Of a stretch of 64,000 nt of DNA, positions 11,830 through 23,376 are shown one piece after another (within the stretch, counting starts at the first letter, position 1; each line of letters begins with the position of its first letter). Both the position numbers and the translations under genes were made by a program. The stretch is from positions 374,001 to 438,000 of the forward strand of contig JAJEKV010000032.1 in the NCBI GenBank assembly GCA_021234155.1. The letters are read 5' to 3'. This DNA is from Isoetes taiwanensis. Taxonomy: Eukaryota; Streptophyta; Lycopodiopsida; Isoetales; Isoetaceae. The notes below the pieces were generated by a model. That model searched no databases. It worked only from the letters and a program-made list of their open reading frames with translations, and was not told the DNA's origin.

Positions 11830-12380
11830 ACTTCAGCACTGCACACGCCAAATCTGATCACTCTGAATTTGAAAGCGACTTGATTCAAATAAAATAAATG
11901 GCATCAATCCGAGCCCTCGGATCGTTATTCTGGGATGGGTTGAGCATCTATATATGTGCTCGTCCTTCTTGTGGCTCGTTATCGGCATCTTCTCACAGCA
12001 GCATCTCTTTCCTTGTCCATTGCTCTTGAGTTTCTCTCCTTCGCCATCATGATCTTCTTCATTCTCGGTCTTTTTGGCCTCTTCTTCATCCCTAGCACCA
12101 TCCTTTCCCAGGTACACTTCTGCTTTTCTCTCATGCACGATATTCCTTACATGGCTTGACGGCGAGGTTTTTTCATGTGGCATTATCAATTGGTTTATGC
12201 ATGCTCTTACTTTCTACTTTGGTTTATGCTCTTGTAGAATTATTGGTTGATGATGGGCTTATGATGGATTTGGTTTCTGTGATTAATTGTTAATTTAGCT
12301 GGGTGGCACTTATGCATGCAAGTTCAATTATGAGCAGTGGTTTGGGGATTTGTGGCATGCTCTCTGGTATGTGCAAAGCT
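11830..12380 (+). other. Possible two-exon start of an unidentified secreted-protein gene
   Basis: A TATA-like 'tatatatg' near 11950 precedes an ATG at 12050 that opens MIFFILGLFGLFFIPSTILS, a good signal-peptide-like segment, followed directly by CAG|GTACAC. A second candidate exon (12300-12371), preceded by TTTAG and followed by TG|GTATGTGC, encodes LGGTYACKFNYEQWFGDLW. Splice signals and composition suggest coding, but I recognise no family and cannot follow further exons with confidence. It may be a relic. Confidence 0.25.
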
Positions 12381-12936
12381 AACTTTTATGCAGGGAAGTT
12401 TCTCATGATTCTCTACTTTTGTTGCTTATGGCCGACGAATGGGGACTCTGCAGGAGCTCCTTATGTGATTGAACGAGTGGGGTTTTATGTTTAGCTTTTG
12501 CCAGATCTTACTTTTCAGTTGTGCATTGATGATGGTTTTTGTTTCTACAAAGAGCTTTGAAAAGCTGAGCGTTTGCTTCATTGTATATGCAAACCCATTG
12601 TAATCTCTGGCGCAGAAACTCGGTTTCATGGCCAAGGAAAAAGCCTGCATGCCAAGGAAAAAAGCAAAAAAATGAGAACCACCATAGCCAATTTTAGTAA
12701 TTCTGAGCCATGTGCATTGGAGAAGGAAAATCAAACTTCAATCCACTTTCCAAGAAATTTTTGGATAGTTTATATGAATTGCATACACAAGTGCAGGAAT
12801 GTCTTAAATATTGACCAAGTGCACGAAATATTGGCCATTGCTAGAACTATGTATTAGAAGAACCATGGGTGAATTATGTAGTAGAACTATGAGTATATAT
12901 TTATGCATATTCTGGCAGATGCCAGTGCCTTATACA
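12381..12936. other. Unassigned AT-rich stretch
   Basis: Short ORFs only; near 12620-12665 the phrase 'gccaaggaaaaa' is repeated. Nothing recognisable on either strand. Confidence 0.4.
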
Positions 12937-13074
12937 CAAGGTGTTCTGCGCAAAGACTTGCCCTCCAGTTTCAACTAGAAAATCACAAAGCAACAATGAG
13001 AAAAAACAAGGTGTTCTGCGCAAAGACTTGCCCTCCGATTTCAACTAGAAAATCACAAAGCAACAATGAGAAAA
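12937..13074. repeat. Two-copy tandem repeat, period 70 bp
   Basis: 'aaggtgttctgcgcaaagac' starts at 12938 and again at 13008, and the match continues through 'aatcacaaagcaacaatgag' in both copies with two to three differences. Confidence 0.9.
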
Positions 13075-13428
13075 AATGGCATGCACGCCAAACCTCCATA
13101 GTTTGATATAATCCATTTTCTACATCTCAAAGTTCCACTCCATGAGTTCGTTTGAGTTATCAAGTAAAATTTTGATTCAATAACTTACATGAAGTCCACT
13201 CTAGTGCTTCCAAACAATTTTCGTGAATCTACTATTCTTTGTATAAGTCAAAGCTTCCAGAGTACTACTCTGTGCAAAACTGGTTAAAATGGCTAGTTAG
13301 GAAATTATGCACTAGCTTGGTGCATGAGCAGATCTTCTGGCACTCTGGCATCTGCCTAAAGGGAGCTAAGCTGAGCTTTGAAAATGGATGTGAAAGTCTT
13401 ATTTCCATTTTAAAAAAATGGGCACATC

Positions 13429-13620
13429 TTGGTTTGCCTGTTACATACATTGCTTCTGCTCATTGATCACTCTACTGCTCAGTTATCTTATGGGTACTAT
13501 GACATTAGCTGCCTTGATGCTGAAAAAATAGCCAAATCGGTCCTAGAGCACCATATCATTTCAGATCTGACATCCCCTGCTGCCTTACCACTTCTAGTCT
13601 TTAATGATTGTCAAGTTGGG
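13429..13620 (+). pseudogene. Class III (secretory plant) peroxidase exon 1, degenerate
   Basis: The frame gives a hydrophobic leader LVCLLHTLLLLIDHSTA, then AQLSYGYYDISCLDAEKIAK, then ISDLTSPAALPLLVFNDCQV. Family members begin the mature protein with QLxxxFYxxSCPxAExIV and end exon 1 at LxLxFHDCFVxGCD. So the leader, the first cysteine, the helix and the distal haem motif all line up. The distal histidine of FHDC is asparagine here, the proline after SC is leucine, there is no in-frame ATG, and no later exon with GCDxSxLL follows. These enzymes use H2O2 to oxidise phenolics in the cell wall; this copy cannot. Confidence 0.7.
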
Positions 13621-13708
13621 GTATATACCTTGCATCTCCAAATGTTTATTGTTCCTTTATAGAACAACTTGATAATGAAGCACTGCTCCATAGCTTGTGG
13701 CACAGCCA

Positions 13709-13834
13709 AAAGATATAAAAATCCACCTTTGCATTTCAAGAACATCTCTCGCACCATTCCAAAGATATAAAATCCCTTTTGCGTTCCAAGAACATCTTTC
13801 ACACCATTCCACAGATACACAAACCCCCCTTTGC
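13709..13834. repeat. Tandem repeat, three copies of about 50 bp
   Basis: Copies begin at 13709, 13761 and 13811 with 'aaagatataaaatcc', then 'tttgc', 'caagaacatct' and 'caccattcc'. The third copy is truncated. Confidence 0.75.
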
Positions 13835-15364
13835 AGGAGTTAGTCGGGGAAGAGAAATGTTCGCGGCGACCTTGGCCGCCGCGATAAATTTCTTGTAATT
13901 ATAACTCCTTAGCATGGCATAACATAATAATTAGAACTAACATTATTGTAAAAATACAACATGACGTGTTGATAAAGATACTTAATGAAATTTGCAACCA
14001 AGCTTGTTATAAGTAGAAAAAACTTTTACCACCTCTCACCATTAGTATGGGATAGGAGACCTACATTTCAGATCTTCCAAAGCAAAATTCAACTAATATG
14101 AGTGGCAGATCCTGTTATTGGAAAGCAAAAAAAAAGCAAAGACAACACAACAGACTCAATAAATAATGTATTGCTCCAAGCTTCTCCACAGTAGCACTAG
14201 AAATGCTAAGCAAAACTTGTCGCGGCTATGCTATGCTGTCAGTGACGCATATATCGGTGAAGCACATGGAAGAGAATAATGCACACGTATCATACATATC
14301 CTTCCCACAACTGGCCACAACTGTGTGGGAATAATACACACATAGGAGGGAAGCCGCTCCTGTAACCATGGTAAGTTCCATGCCAACAACTAAGGGTGGC
14401 CAGTATAGTTTTCCTGGCAACGTAGGCCTGGATTACATGCCCAAAGTTGTGTTGCGCAATTTGGATATGTAATGAGTATTTGTGGCATGTAAGTCATCAG
14501 TGTAATTTAGCTCGGAACCTAATTTTCTTGGCACCTGCTAATTGGCAAGGGGAAAAAAATCCTACAAACGGGGCTACAAGTTTATTGGAACCCAGACCGA
14601 TGCTTAATCAATGGCATGCAATTGCAACCCAGATTGGGAGGGCCACGTTTTCATTGTATTGCCTCCGTACACAAATGCTCCATATTTTCAATTTTTTTTT
14701 CCTTTTTCGACTTTTTTCGTCTCCGTCCAAGAGTCATCTAGGGAATACCAAATGCGTATCTGTCTGAAGCAAACAAATAGTATTTCAAATGCATCATTCT
14801 ACAATCTTATATTATAATGTTTTATTGCAAGTAATGGACCACGCCCTAATTTGAACGGCCCGGATTTAATCTAATCGATGGAGGACATGATGCCACGTAA
14901 GAAACTTTTTTTAGTTTCTATCTAGTCCCGATGGCAGCTATGGCGACTTCGAGCATGGCGGGCTACCTGCTTTCAAGATATGGCGACAGGGTATTTGAGA
15001 TAGCGAAGTGGCGAAGTGACGGGCCAGATAGTCTCATAGTCCATGGTCATCTTTGAGCTGCTTCGCTACCTTCAAGAGCTGAGGGGCAAGGCATCGCTAG
15101 GGTTAGGAATGATCAGACCAGCATGTATCGTCGTTTCACTTCGTTGAAAGGATTGAACCACAGTGGAGGCGACAAGCTTCAGATTAGAGCAAGGCAAACT
15201 TCAGATTAGGGCAAGCTTAGATTACAGGAAGCTCGCAAGGCGCCTTGCACGCATAAGATTTTCAATCATAAGTATCTTAGAAGCCCCATTCGAAGATCTG
15301 GAGTTGCAAAGTGGCTCGGAGCTTTATAATATATTTAGAAGAAGTGGCTGATCGACGGGCTAGT
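13835..15364. other. Unassigned stretch
   Basis: AT-rich with a few short ORFs (longest 106 codons at 14447-14767) that show no family motif. Nothing recognised. Confidence 0.4.
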
Positions 15365-15766
15365 TTGTATTATCCGCCTCCCCCCATCAATTATCCGCCT
15401 AAACACCGACAGTATCCGCCCCCATTTGAAGAATCCGCCCTCGGAAGAATCGCCCCCCGACAGAAGTAACCACCGTTGCATCCTTCTACAAGCTTTGCCT
15501 TCAAAATTACCTTATTCATACAAGTTGATCCAAAATGAATGTCAAAGTTGGGAATCGGTCCGCTTTGAACAAAAATCAGGATAATCCGCTCTCGGGTTGT
15601 GGAGTTCGACACTTATCGTAACACTTATCGATGCATGGAATCAGGATGCGGATGCAAAGTAGGGGGGCGGATTCTTCCAAAGGGGGGCAGATTCTTCCAA
15701 AGGGGGCGGATACTACAATCGGTGTTCAGGCCGGATAATTCAGTCGAGGGGGGCCGGATAATTCAA
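15365..15766. mobile_element. Foldback-type element with about 105-bp inverted repeats
   Basis: The left arm 15365-15467 and the right arm 15661-15766 are reverse complements along most of their length: attatccgcc motifs, 'aaacaccga', 'agtatccgcccc' and 'aagaatccgcc' appear in the same order in the left arm and the reversed right arm. Each arm itself contains repeats of the (at)tatccgcc block. The ~190-bp centre has no coding capacity. Superfamily and target duplication are not resolved. Confidence 0.8.
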
Positions 15767-15851
15767 CCCTGAAGATAATATGGCATCTGTCATGCTATTC
15801 CAACACTTTCCATTTAAATCCAATCATAAGGGTGTGAATAGGGCCTTCTCC

Positions 15852-15852
15852 A

Positions 15853-15904
<52 letters not shown>

Positions 15905-15961
15905 CGTCTATCTGCTTCTATCTGTCTATCATCCATCCGTCTATCCGCGTCTATCTGTCTA

Positions 15962-16044
<83 letters not shown>

Positions 16045-16045
16045 T
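15852..16045. repeat. CTAT/TATC microsatellite
   Basis: Two long pure tetranucleotide runs (about 15852-15905 and 15960-16045) separated by an imperfect section with CCGT and CTGT variants. The 113-codon frame over it (repeated Tyr-Leu-Ser-Ile) is an artefact of the repeat. Confidence 0.98.
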
Positions 16046-17980
16046 ATTATACAGGTCTATTTTTGTTCTGCACTCATGGATTTCAGTCTGTCATTGCAAT
16101 TTTCTGCAGTATGGAGACTGAAAGCATTTCAAAAAAATGTCATGAAAGAGTTGGAACAAAAGTTCTGGTCTGAAATAGAAATGTCATGCAGACACTTTTA
16201 TGGCATGCACATCTGTATCTACTGCAATTTTTTCTTCTACAGCAGGTTGACTCAAGAATCCTTTGCATGATATTTTGTCTTTGTTATTATTGTCGCAACA
16301 TTTTGCTTAATGTCATAGGGGCGATTTCTTTGTGCAAAAATCGGTACGCCTTTGTTCATAGAAGCATTTTTTGTTCCACATTAGAGATGCTGTGGGGTGA
16401 TTCAAACCAATATTGTACATGCCCTTGCACGGATCTATTGCAATGATAAAAGAGGTGCCAGCAAATACTGAGGTATATCTTTGTTTTCAGAAGATAATTG
16501 TTTGTATGGGTTTCTGATATTATTCAGCTTTTTATCCGAAGGGCTTTTAGGCGTGGGAAGTTCCGGTCGATGTATCCTGGACTTGGCTTTATGCTACAGA
16601 AGTGTTGTCTTCGTTGGAGCAAAGTGATGGTTTGATTTGACTCTTTCATAACAAAGGTAAAAGCTTTGTCTATATTTTATTCATTCTTTGTCTTCATCAT
16701 TTCAAATGTAGTAGATCTCTCTATTGCAGGATTACTCTAGATCTGCATGTTTCTAGACATAGTACAAATAATTGTGGAGATTTTGAGCATTTACATTTCT
16801 AAGGTATGAAGTTGGTGCTTTTCTTGAATTTGTGCTCATCAAACCAAGTCCTGCATATGCTAAAAGTCTGAGTTCGAGGCTAACCTAAGCACGATCACTT
16901 CTATTTCTTTGATTGCATCTTTATTCAGGTGTAAAATTTCAAAATGTGTCCTTTATAATATCACATTTTTTATACTTTTTATTCATACACATTACATGTT
17001 TGATTATGTTTTGTTGCCTATAGTACTTTATCCTTTGAAAGCTCACCATTAGATTTGAAACATTTGTGTGCAAAAATCACATTTAGTTTGCTGCAGAAGG
17101 CATTGAAGTCACTAAGAAAAACCAAAAGAATGGGAGACCATGAATTGTGATGAGGAAGATGACAAGAGCCTTCTTCAAGACATGTATTTGCAATATATCA
17201 TAAGTACACTATCTAATCTAATCTACTGCATGGCACTAAATATGCAAATTTTAATACTCTTATAAGAGGATCATTCAAATGATTTTACATTACAGAGGAA
17301 GGCCAGTGAATATGGGAATAATCCACACACATGATTTCTAAAGTATAGAGTATTTATTTGATCCATTGTATATTACAGCTTGAAAGGCAACTAATATTAA
17401 GCTGGCTTCTGCTTTCGGGAGTAAGTTTATGTATAGTGCGACAATAACATAAATACAAACATGGAGTCCATATCATTCATAGTTTCCAACACATGCCCAT
17501 GCACTTTTATATTCAAGAATATCCATTGAACCTATCTTTCATCTTTTGCAATGTTTTATATGTAATTGGCAAGAATGACATGTTTCATGTTTTATTTGCA
17601 TGCACAATTGACATCCAAGTATTTCAAAAGTAGCCTCTAATTAAAGGTTCCAAGTACTTTTAAAGGTAGTTACAGATAAAATTGCAACACAAAATGAACA
17701 AGTCGTCTAGGGCAATAAATGCAATGCCCTTGAAGGGTTACATATCACATCCATAGCCAGAACACATCCATGTTCATAGAAAAGTAGCAAATATGAGTGA
17801 TTGTATGAGATTTAGTAAGCAATCTCAACAACTCATAAACATGGTCATTTGCATTTTACATGTTCCCAAAATGATCCAGGGGAGCAGAAGTTACTCTACA
17901 AGTTCCCAAAATGATCTCAAGGCACATGAGTTATTCTATGCAAATGTACAAGTTCCTAGCATTTATAGGTTTCCACATTA
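16046..17980. other. Unassigned AT-rich stretch with one candidate exon
   Basis: Only one segment looks like a coding exon: 16551-16629, preceded by ...CTTTTAG and followed by GTTTGA, encoding AWEVPVDVSWTWLYATEVLS and a few more residues. I do not recognise the family; it could belong to the FtsH-like relic further right, which is a guess. The end of the stretch leads into a Helitron-type terminus. Confidence 0.3.
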
Positions 17981-17981
17981 T

Positions 17982-18009
17982 GCCCAGCAACGCTGGGCAC
18001 CAAAACTAG
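17982..18009 (+). mobile_element. Helitron-type 3' terminus, perfect hairpin
   Basis: GCCCAGC-AAC-GCTGGGC (17982-17998) is a perfect 7-bp stem with a 3-base loop, followed after ACCAAAA by CTAG (18006-18009) and then T. This is the plant Helitron 3' signature in both layout and base preference. The 5' end was not located; sequence upstream is unrelated to that at 2300-2500, so this is a different family or a decayed member. Confidence 0.65.
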
Positions 18010-18344
18010 TGTCTATATAACCTTATCTACACTTATGTAATTGGTTCTCACCAAGATTCGATTCCTCCGATTCTTAGATTCCTGAGTGGGGGAAAAATGG
18101 TGGAAAAAAAAGGTTGTAAATTCTCCACTATTGACAGCGGAGCACTGCCTTAACTATCCGGCGCATAGCCATTGCTATGATTTTGCTAGATCAGGCCAGC
18201 CTGCCGAGTTTCGGTGGTGATGGCGCTGCTTTTTCCTCACTCCTACAACATACAACAGCTATTTGTTTTAGGGCACTGCCGCGAAAACCATAGCAACATG
18301 ATCCGGTCCAGCATCAAGATTGCACAATCAAGCTCCACATGCAG

Positions 18345-18610
18345 GATGTTAGGTGAGTTCCTCAAGTCCTGTTTCTTTTGAGAAAGAGGGAGTATTTTGG
18401 CTAATGGATCTTTGGATGTTTGATTCCTATTGCATCTCCAGAACATTTTGTTGAGATTCATCTACACGTTCCTGCTTTTTTGATGTATGTAAAGATGAAT
18501 TCGGTATTCCATGGCCCAGACTTTAAAGTGCATAACAGATTCCGTTACCATGCAGGATAGGGCTACTTAGGTGAGTTCCTCAAGTCATGTTTCTTTTGAG
18601 AAAACTGGTA
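18345..18610. repeat. Direct repeat about 217 bp apart
   Basis: 'taggtgagttcctcaagtcc' and the following 'tgtttcttttgagaaa' at about 18350 recur at about 18568; both copies are preceded by 'catgcaggat'. The surrounding 18010-19040 region has no recognised gene. Confidence 0.7.
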
Positions 18611-19050
18611 CTTCTTTAGTTGTTCTTAAGCGTGGCTTCTTACAGTGATGTTTCTACCATATATCTGTGTATGTAGCTCCGTCCCCCATTTTAGCCATGG
18701 CAATTTTTACCTTCCATAGATATATGTAATTAGTGAAGTTTTATATGTAAGTGTAGCATTGTGTCTAAGGTTTCTTTTGTCGCTATATATGCACAGGTGA
18801 AGTTTTGCATATATAATAAAAAATTTGTGCTGGCTTTATGTGAGTTGCTTTCCTCTTGATTTTCATTGCTTTTGTGTTTTATACTTGGTTTTTTTAGAGA
18901 TCAACTGTAAAAAGAAGACCAACGTCCGTGAATAAAAGTTCACACTCGATATGATAAAAGTGAACCTGCTTAAAACATCTAAATTGACCTGCCAACAGTG
19001 AATCCATCACGTTACATATAAAAAATCTATGTTTGTTCTAATTAAGACAG

Positions 19051-20243
19051 GTTGGACTGGAGCTGAACTTGCCCAGTTTGTACAAGAGGCAGCTTTAGTA
19101 GCATTGAGGCAAGGTCAAGAGGCTATACTGTAGGAGGATTTTGATGCTACACTAGTTGAACTTGGAATGGCATTTGCAGCTCATCTTTTGCAGAAAATTG
19201 AATGCGGAGATAAAAACTTGCAACCATGTTTTAATTGTTCCACGTGAAGAGGTTATTTTTGAATCTTTTAACTTTGTTGGTAATTGTTCGAACTTATACT
19301 CGAGCCATGAGCTTTGAGCAGAATGAAATTGAAATTGGACATCACGCTGGCCAGGATTAGATCAGGTCATGAGTTATAGTTTTCTGGATGGGGAACATAA
19401 ATGGCGACGTTCATGACAGATAGACAAACTCTTCCTTGTGTATACATGCAGCTTAGCAGTATGGGCATTCCCATGCCATTGTGCATTCACATCAATCACA
19501 TGCTGTGTCTAGAGCAAGCAGCATTAATGAAAATAAGCTTCTTAATGGCATTTATGTTTTTTACATTGCCTTCCAATTCCAAAACGTTGTTTGCTGAAGA
19601 CTCCTACATGTTTCTCAGGCGGCCCACAATAATTTAGCGTATGCGATGGCAGCATGTGCGACAGAGGAATTAATGTATGGACCAGGACTTCAGATTGGGA
19701 GGGTTCCTCCCCAGAATTTTCCATTAAAGTTGTTAAAATTTGGTTTGTAAAGTAGATGATGGGAAATTTCCGATCAAGATTTTGCAACCTGGTATGGACA
19801 TGAGACATCATCATTGTCAGCTCCGTACATGGCAGATGCTAGTTGGCTTGCGCTGAAAGTACTGTTCATGTAAGCCAAATGTTGGATTTATGAGCCTTTA
19901 TCATCTTTGAATAACTTAATTAGTTCAAATGGCATTTTTTGACAGATGGAACCTTGAAGGTGAGATAACTATTCATGGGTGCTCTGTGCCATGGGAAAAG
20001 GAATCACCTTTTAAATCTCCCATGCTATTTGAGGCCGGGCTTTATATAGATTATGATCTTGTTGGTAAGACAATTAATCCAAATATAAATCATGAAATTG
20101 CAGTAAGAACGAATAACCTTTTAAATAAGACATATCAACAAACCATTTCACTTCTTCAATCACATGAGGCAGCTCTCACCAAAGCCATATATATGAGTTT
20201 CGCACGGGCTTCTTTATTTGTTTCAGCGATCCATCGCACGTAG
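19051..20243 (+). pseudogene. FtsH-like (probably FtsHi-type) gene relic
   Basis: Several exon-like pieces line up in FtsH order. 19050-19180 encodes GWTGAELAQFVQEAALVALR, then a stop (TAG 19131), then EDFDATLVELGM: the AAA+ lid region after the second region of homology. Near 19340, IEIGHHAGQD resembles a damaged HEAGH site. 19619-19690 gives LAYAMAACATEELMYGPG, the M41 segment (LAGRAAEELVYG). 19929-20243 gives SPMLFEAGLYIDYDLVGKTI and a helix LLNKTYQQTISLLQSHEAAL, close to the C-terminal region I recall for plant FtsH-like proteins lacking the zinc site (FtsHi), chloroplast-envelope proteins. The in-frame stop and missing upstream AAA+ exons indicate a relic or partial duplicate. Confidence 0.6.
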
Positions 20244-21440
20244 CTCATTGAACCATTCAAAATTATGCACATCAGAAGCAGGACTTTTTACAACATCCAA
20301 TACCCCAGGTGGTGCAGGAGGTAAAGGAGATGCACCTTCTAAAGATAGAAGGCACAAATTGGAAAGTGGAGCATCAAAAGGATAGTCAATCCTTATTTTG
20401 ATTTGTCAACAATGTAGCAATGTTGAGTTACTAGAATAGATAAGAGACTTGTTATCAATATAAGACTATTGAACATGAGCTATCTGTGTCCATGCCCATC
20501 ATCTCCGTTTTTCCTTATTCTAGCTCCTCATATAATAGCCTAAATTATAGAACTTTATTCAACATCACAGCTTGAACATCAAAATAATATAGTCTTATAT
20601 GTGGTGTGACGAGTTGTTAATTGATTTTCGTGAGTTGCCTTATTATTTCTTGTCAGTTGCAAAGTGTAGGGATTGCGTTTATTCTTGATAGTACATATTT
20701 GTCACGAATACTCTTCCCGCAGTTCATAGACATAGGAGAAAGAGGAGTGAGCGCTGTTAGAAGTCACAAGAAAATAAAGCGGAAACAATTGACACAACAT
20801 GTTGCAAATATGTTGTCTATAAACCATGTTTGCTTTCTTCATTATTTAGAGATCAATGCCCCTTAATCTTGGCATTATGCTTCTGTAGATTCTATCATTG
20901 TGTGATATTGTAGCTAACATTTGATTTGATCTGCAATTATATTTTGACTTTTGCAGAGATGGCACAGATGAAAGAAGACTACATCATTGAGCTAAATCTA
21001 GATGACCTTTATTCAGGGCACCTTCGGTAACTCACTAGCCTTTGTGTCGAGAGATGTTGTATTGGAGCTCTTTTTGGATTTGTTTCTTAATTTATTTTAT
21101 TTGCAAAAATATCATTCTAGTGATGATGAAGCATCTTCATTTATAAATGATGTTAAATTTGCCAATTGGTAATTCTACGTGATATTTCATGTGTTGTGAA
21201 CACGTGAACCTTCAACAAAAAGTATCGATCAACTTTTCAAAAGATTAAACTAAACACTATATTGTATAATTTCTAAATTAGGGTTAGAGCACAAGATGCT
21301 ACTAAGTTATTTCACGTCAATCCAAAATCAGTTGAGTAGTGCATTATCAAATGTTGGACATTAACTGGGGTCCAACTGCACAAGTTTTGAACGAAAGAAA
21401 TGTTCGCTTCTTGTAACATTAAGTTAAAGTGGAAATGCAA
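20244..21440. other. Unassigned stretch with one candidate exon
   Basis: 20957-21026 (preceded by TTTTGCAG, followed by GTAACT) encodes MAQMKEDYIIELNLDDLYSG and three more residues; an exon is possible but the family is unknown. It might follow the FtsH-like relic. Nothing else is recognised; the right end merges into the 3' UTR of LINE B. Confidence 0.3.
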
Positions 21441-21520
21441 ATGTAAATTAAATCACGCCTTTTGAGACCCTCAGGTCCATGGGCGAAACGATTACAAAAA
21501 GATGGTTTTCCAGCTGGGCA

Positions 21521-23376
21521 CTAAAGGCCTTGTGCCTCCAATGTAGTTCCTAATAAGTATAGATCCAATAGCTCTTTTCTTTCTTTCCAATATTCTCTGA
21601 GGTATGTACCCAATTTTCTCGGGGGTAGATGTAATAAACCATTCAAAGTGTTTTCTTGAATACCATATTGATTACGCAGATAATCAAATGCCGTGCAGTG
21701 AAGTAAGGCATGCTATTCGTCCTCTACTACCATATCCAAACAACACGGACAGTACCGTAATTCATGAGGAATTCCGTTTGCCCTTCCAACTTCCACTTCC
21801 AGGTGATGAGAACTGAGTCTGATTTGAGAGATTAGTTTTCGTCTTCTTCGATCCAAACCTGATTTCAGATAGTCTTGCTCTCCATAAACCACCATGGGAT
21901 TTATCTCTTTTCTATAAAATTCTCTTTTTGTCCCTAGATCTTGATTGGGCCATAAATGGTGCTGGGCCTTTTCCTCGACCCATTGCCTGATTCCTGCCTC
22001 TGTTTCAGGGAGTTCTTCAATCGGGATGTCCCATAGACGAGCCCATTCGATCAGCTGCTTATACCATCCAGGGTAGCATTGATGATTTGACTCTTGAAGA
22101 GCTTGATATGGCAACCGATTTGTTTCCATCCTTTTTACTCTAACATAGTACAACAGTGTTTGGTAAAGAGCTTCTACTTCTAGTGAGTACATGCCGCTTT
22201 CAGCCAAGAGCATCTCATATGGGGTCTGTAACTTTGCACCCAATTCTTCTTCAACACCTGTTCTATTTTCTTCCATTTGTGTCTCGCAAGTCCTGGCCCC
22301 CAGGCAGGGCAAGCATACAGAACGACGGTCTGCACTAGCATGCGGAATAGAAGTTTTCTAAGTGGCCATTGCCATATACAATTTTGCGAACAATAACTCA
22401 AACATTTATATAAAGCTTTGTATCCTCCTGATATTCTTTTCTGGACCCCAGTATTCCATTTGTAGTTATTGGAGAAATCGACCCCTAGATACTTATAATC
22501 CTTCACCTGTTCCAGGCTTTCCCCATCTAGAACCATATCAATATTTTCTCGTGCTCCTATAACCATTACTTTGGTCTTTGATTTATTGACTTTCGTCCCT
22601 GTTGAGCAGCAAAAATGCTCTAGTGCCAACAAGTGTTGTTGAAGGCTCTCTTTAGTTCGTGCTATCAGCACCACATCATCTGCATACAGGAGGATTTTTA
22701 GCACATATTGTCCCAGGCGAGCCCGATTTCCATCAGCCACATTGAGCCATTCCTCTAGCTTGTCTATGAAGATTCCAAATAGAGTCGGGGATAACGGACA
22801 TCCCTGCTTCACTCCTACATTGCACTCAATTTTTTCGGGCCCATCTAAAGGAAAAGAAAGTTGTATTAAGACCTTCTCGTAGAGCCTTGCTACTGCTTGT
22901 GTCAGATTAGGAGGTACCTTCATATCCTGCATTCTCTCTCCCAGCTTTCCTCTTGAAACTCGGTCGAATGCCTTTGTGAAGTCTACAAAACAGCAGTAAA
23001 GAGCACGTCCGTGCCCCTTGGATCCTTCCGCCAACACTCTAAGTGTTATCAGATGGTCTATCGTTGAGTGATCCTTCCGGAAACCAGCCTGCCCTATGGC
23101 CCTTATCCCAGCGTCTTCCGCCCATGAGCTCAATTGCTTCTCTATAATTGCTCCAAACGGTTTGGCCATGATGCTACCTATCATGATTGTACGGTAATTC
23201 GTCACTAAGTCTCGATCTCCAGCTTTGTAAATGGTGACTATCCTGTTCAAGCACCATGCCTCAGGAAACCCGTTTCTTACTGCCTTGTTATAGAGGTCCG
23301 CCAATTTAGTATGCACAGCATGGCCACTCCATTTTAATAGCTCCACCACCATGCCCTCGCAGTCATGGGCTTTCCC
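21521..23376 (-). pseudogene. LINE B reverse transcriptase and C-terminal zinc finger
   Basis: A 390-codon open frame (23352-22180) holds the RT palm: VTIYKAGD, NYRTIMIGSIMAKPFG, QAGFRKDHSTIDHL, CCFVDFTKAFDRV, GVKQGCPLSPTLFGIFIDKL, the catalytic KILLYADDVVLIA (YADD at 22686-22675) and YKYLGVDFSNNYKW. A frameshift near 22270-22300 moves reading into a 199-codon frame with the C-terminal domain, ending ELRYCPCCLDMVVEDE. A TAG at 21715-21713 follows, and the same frame continues HALLHC, completing a C-X2-C...H-X4-C finger, to the true end LEAQGL at 21521. The RT catalytic residues are intact. Confidence 0.9.

Noticed and set aside
15780-16121. 113-codon ORF of repeated Tyr-Leu-Ser-Ile
   Set aside because: It is the translation of the CTAT microsatellite.
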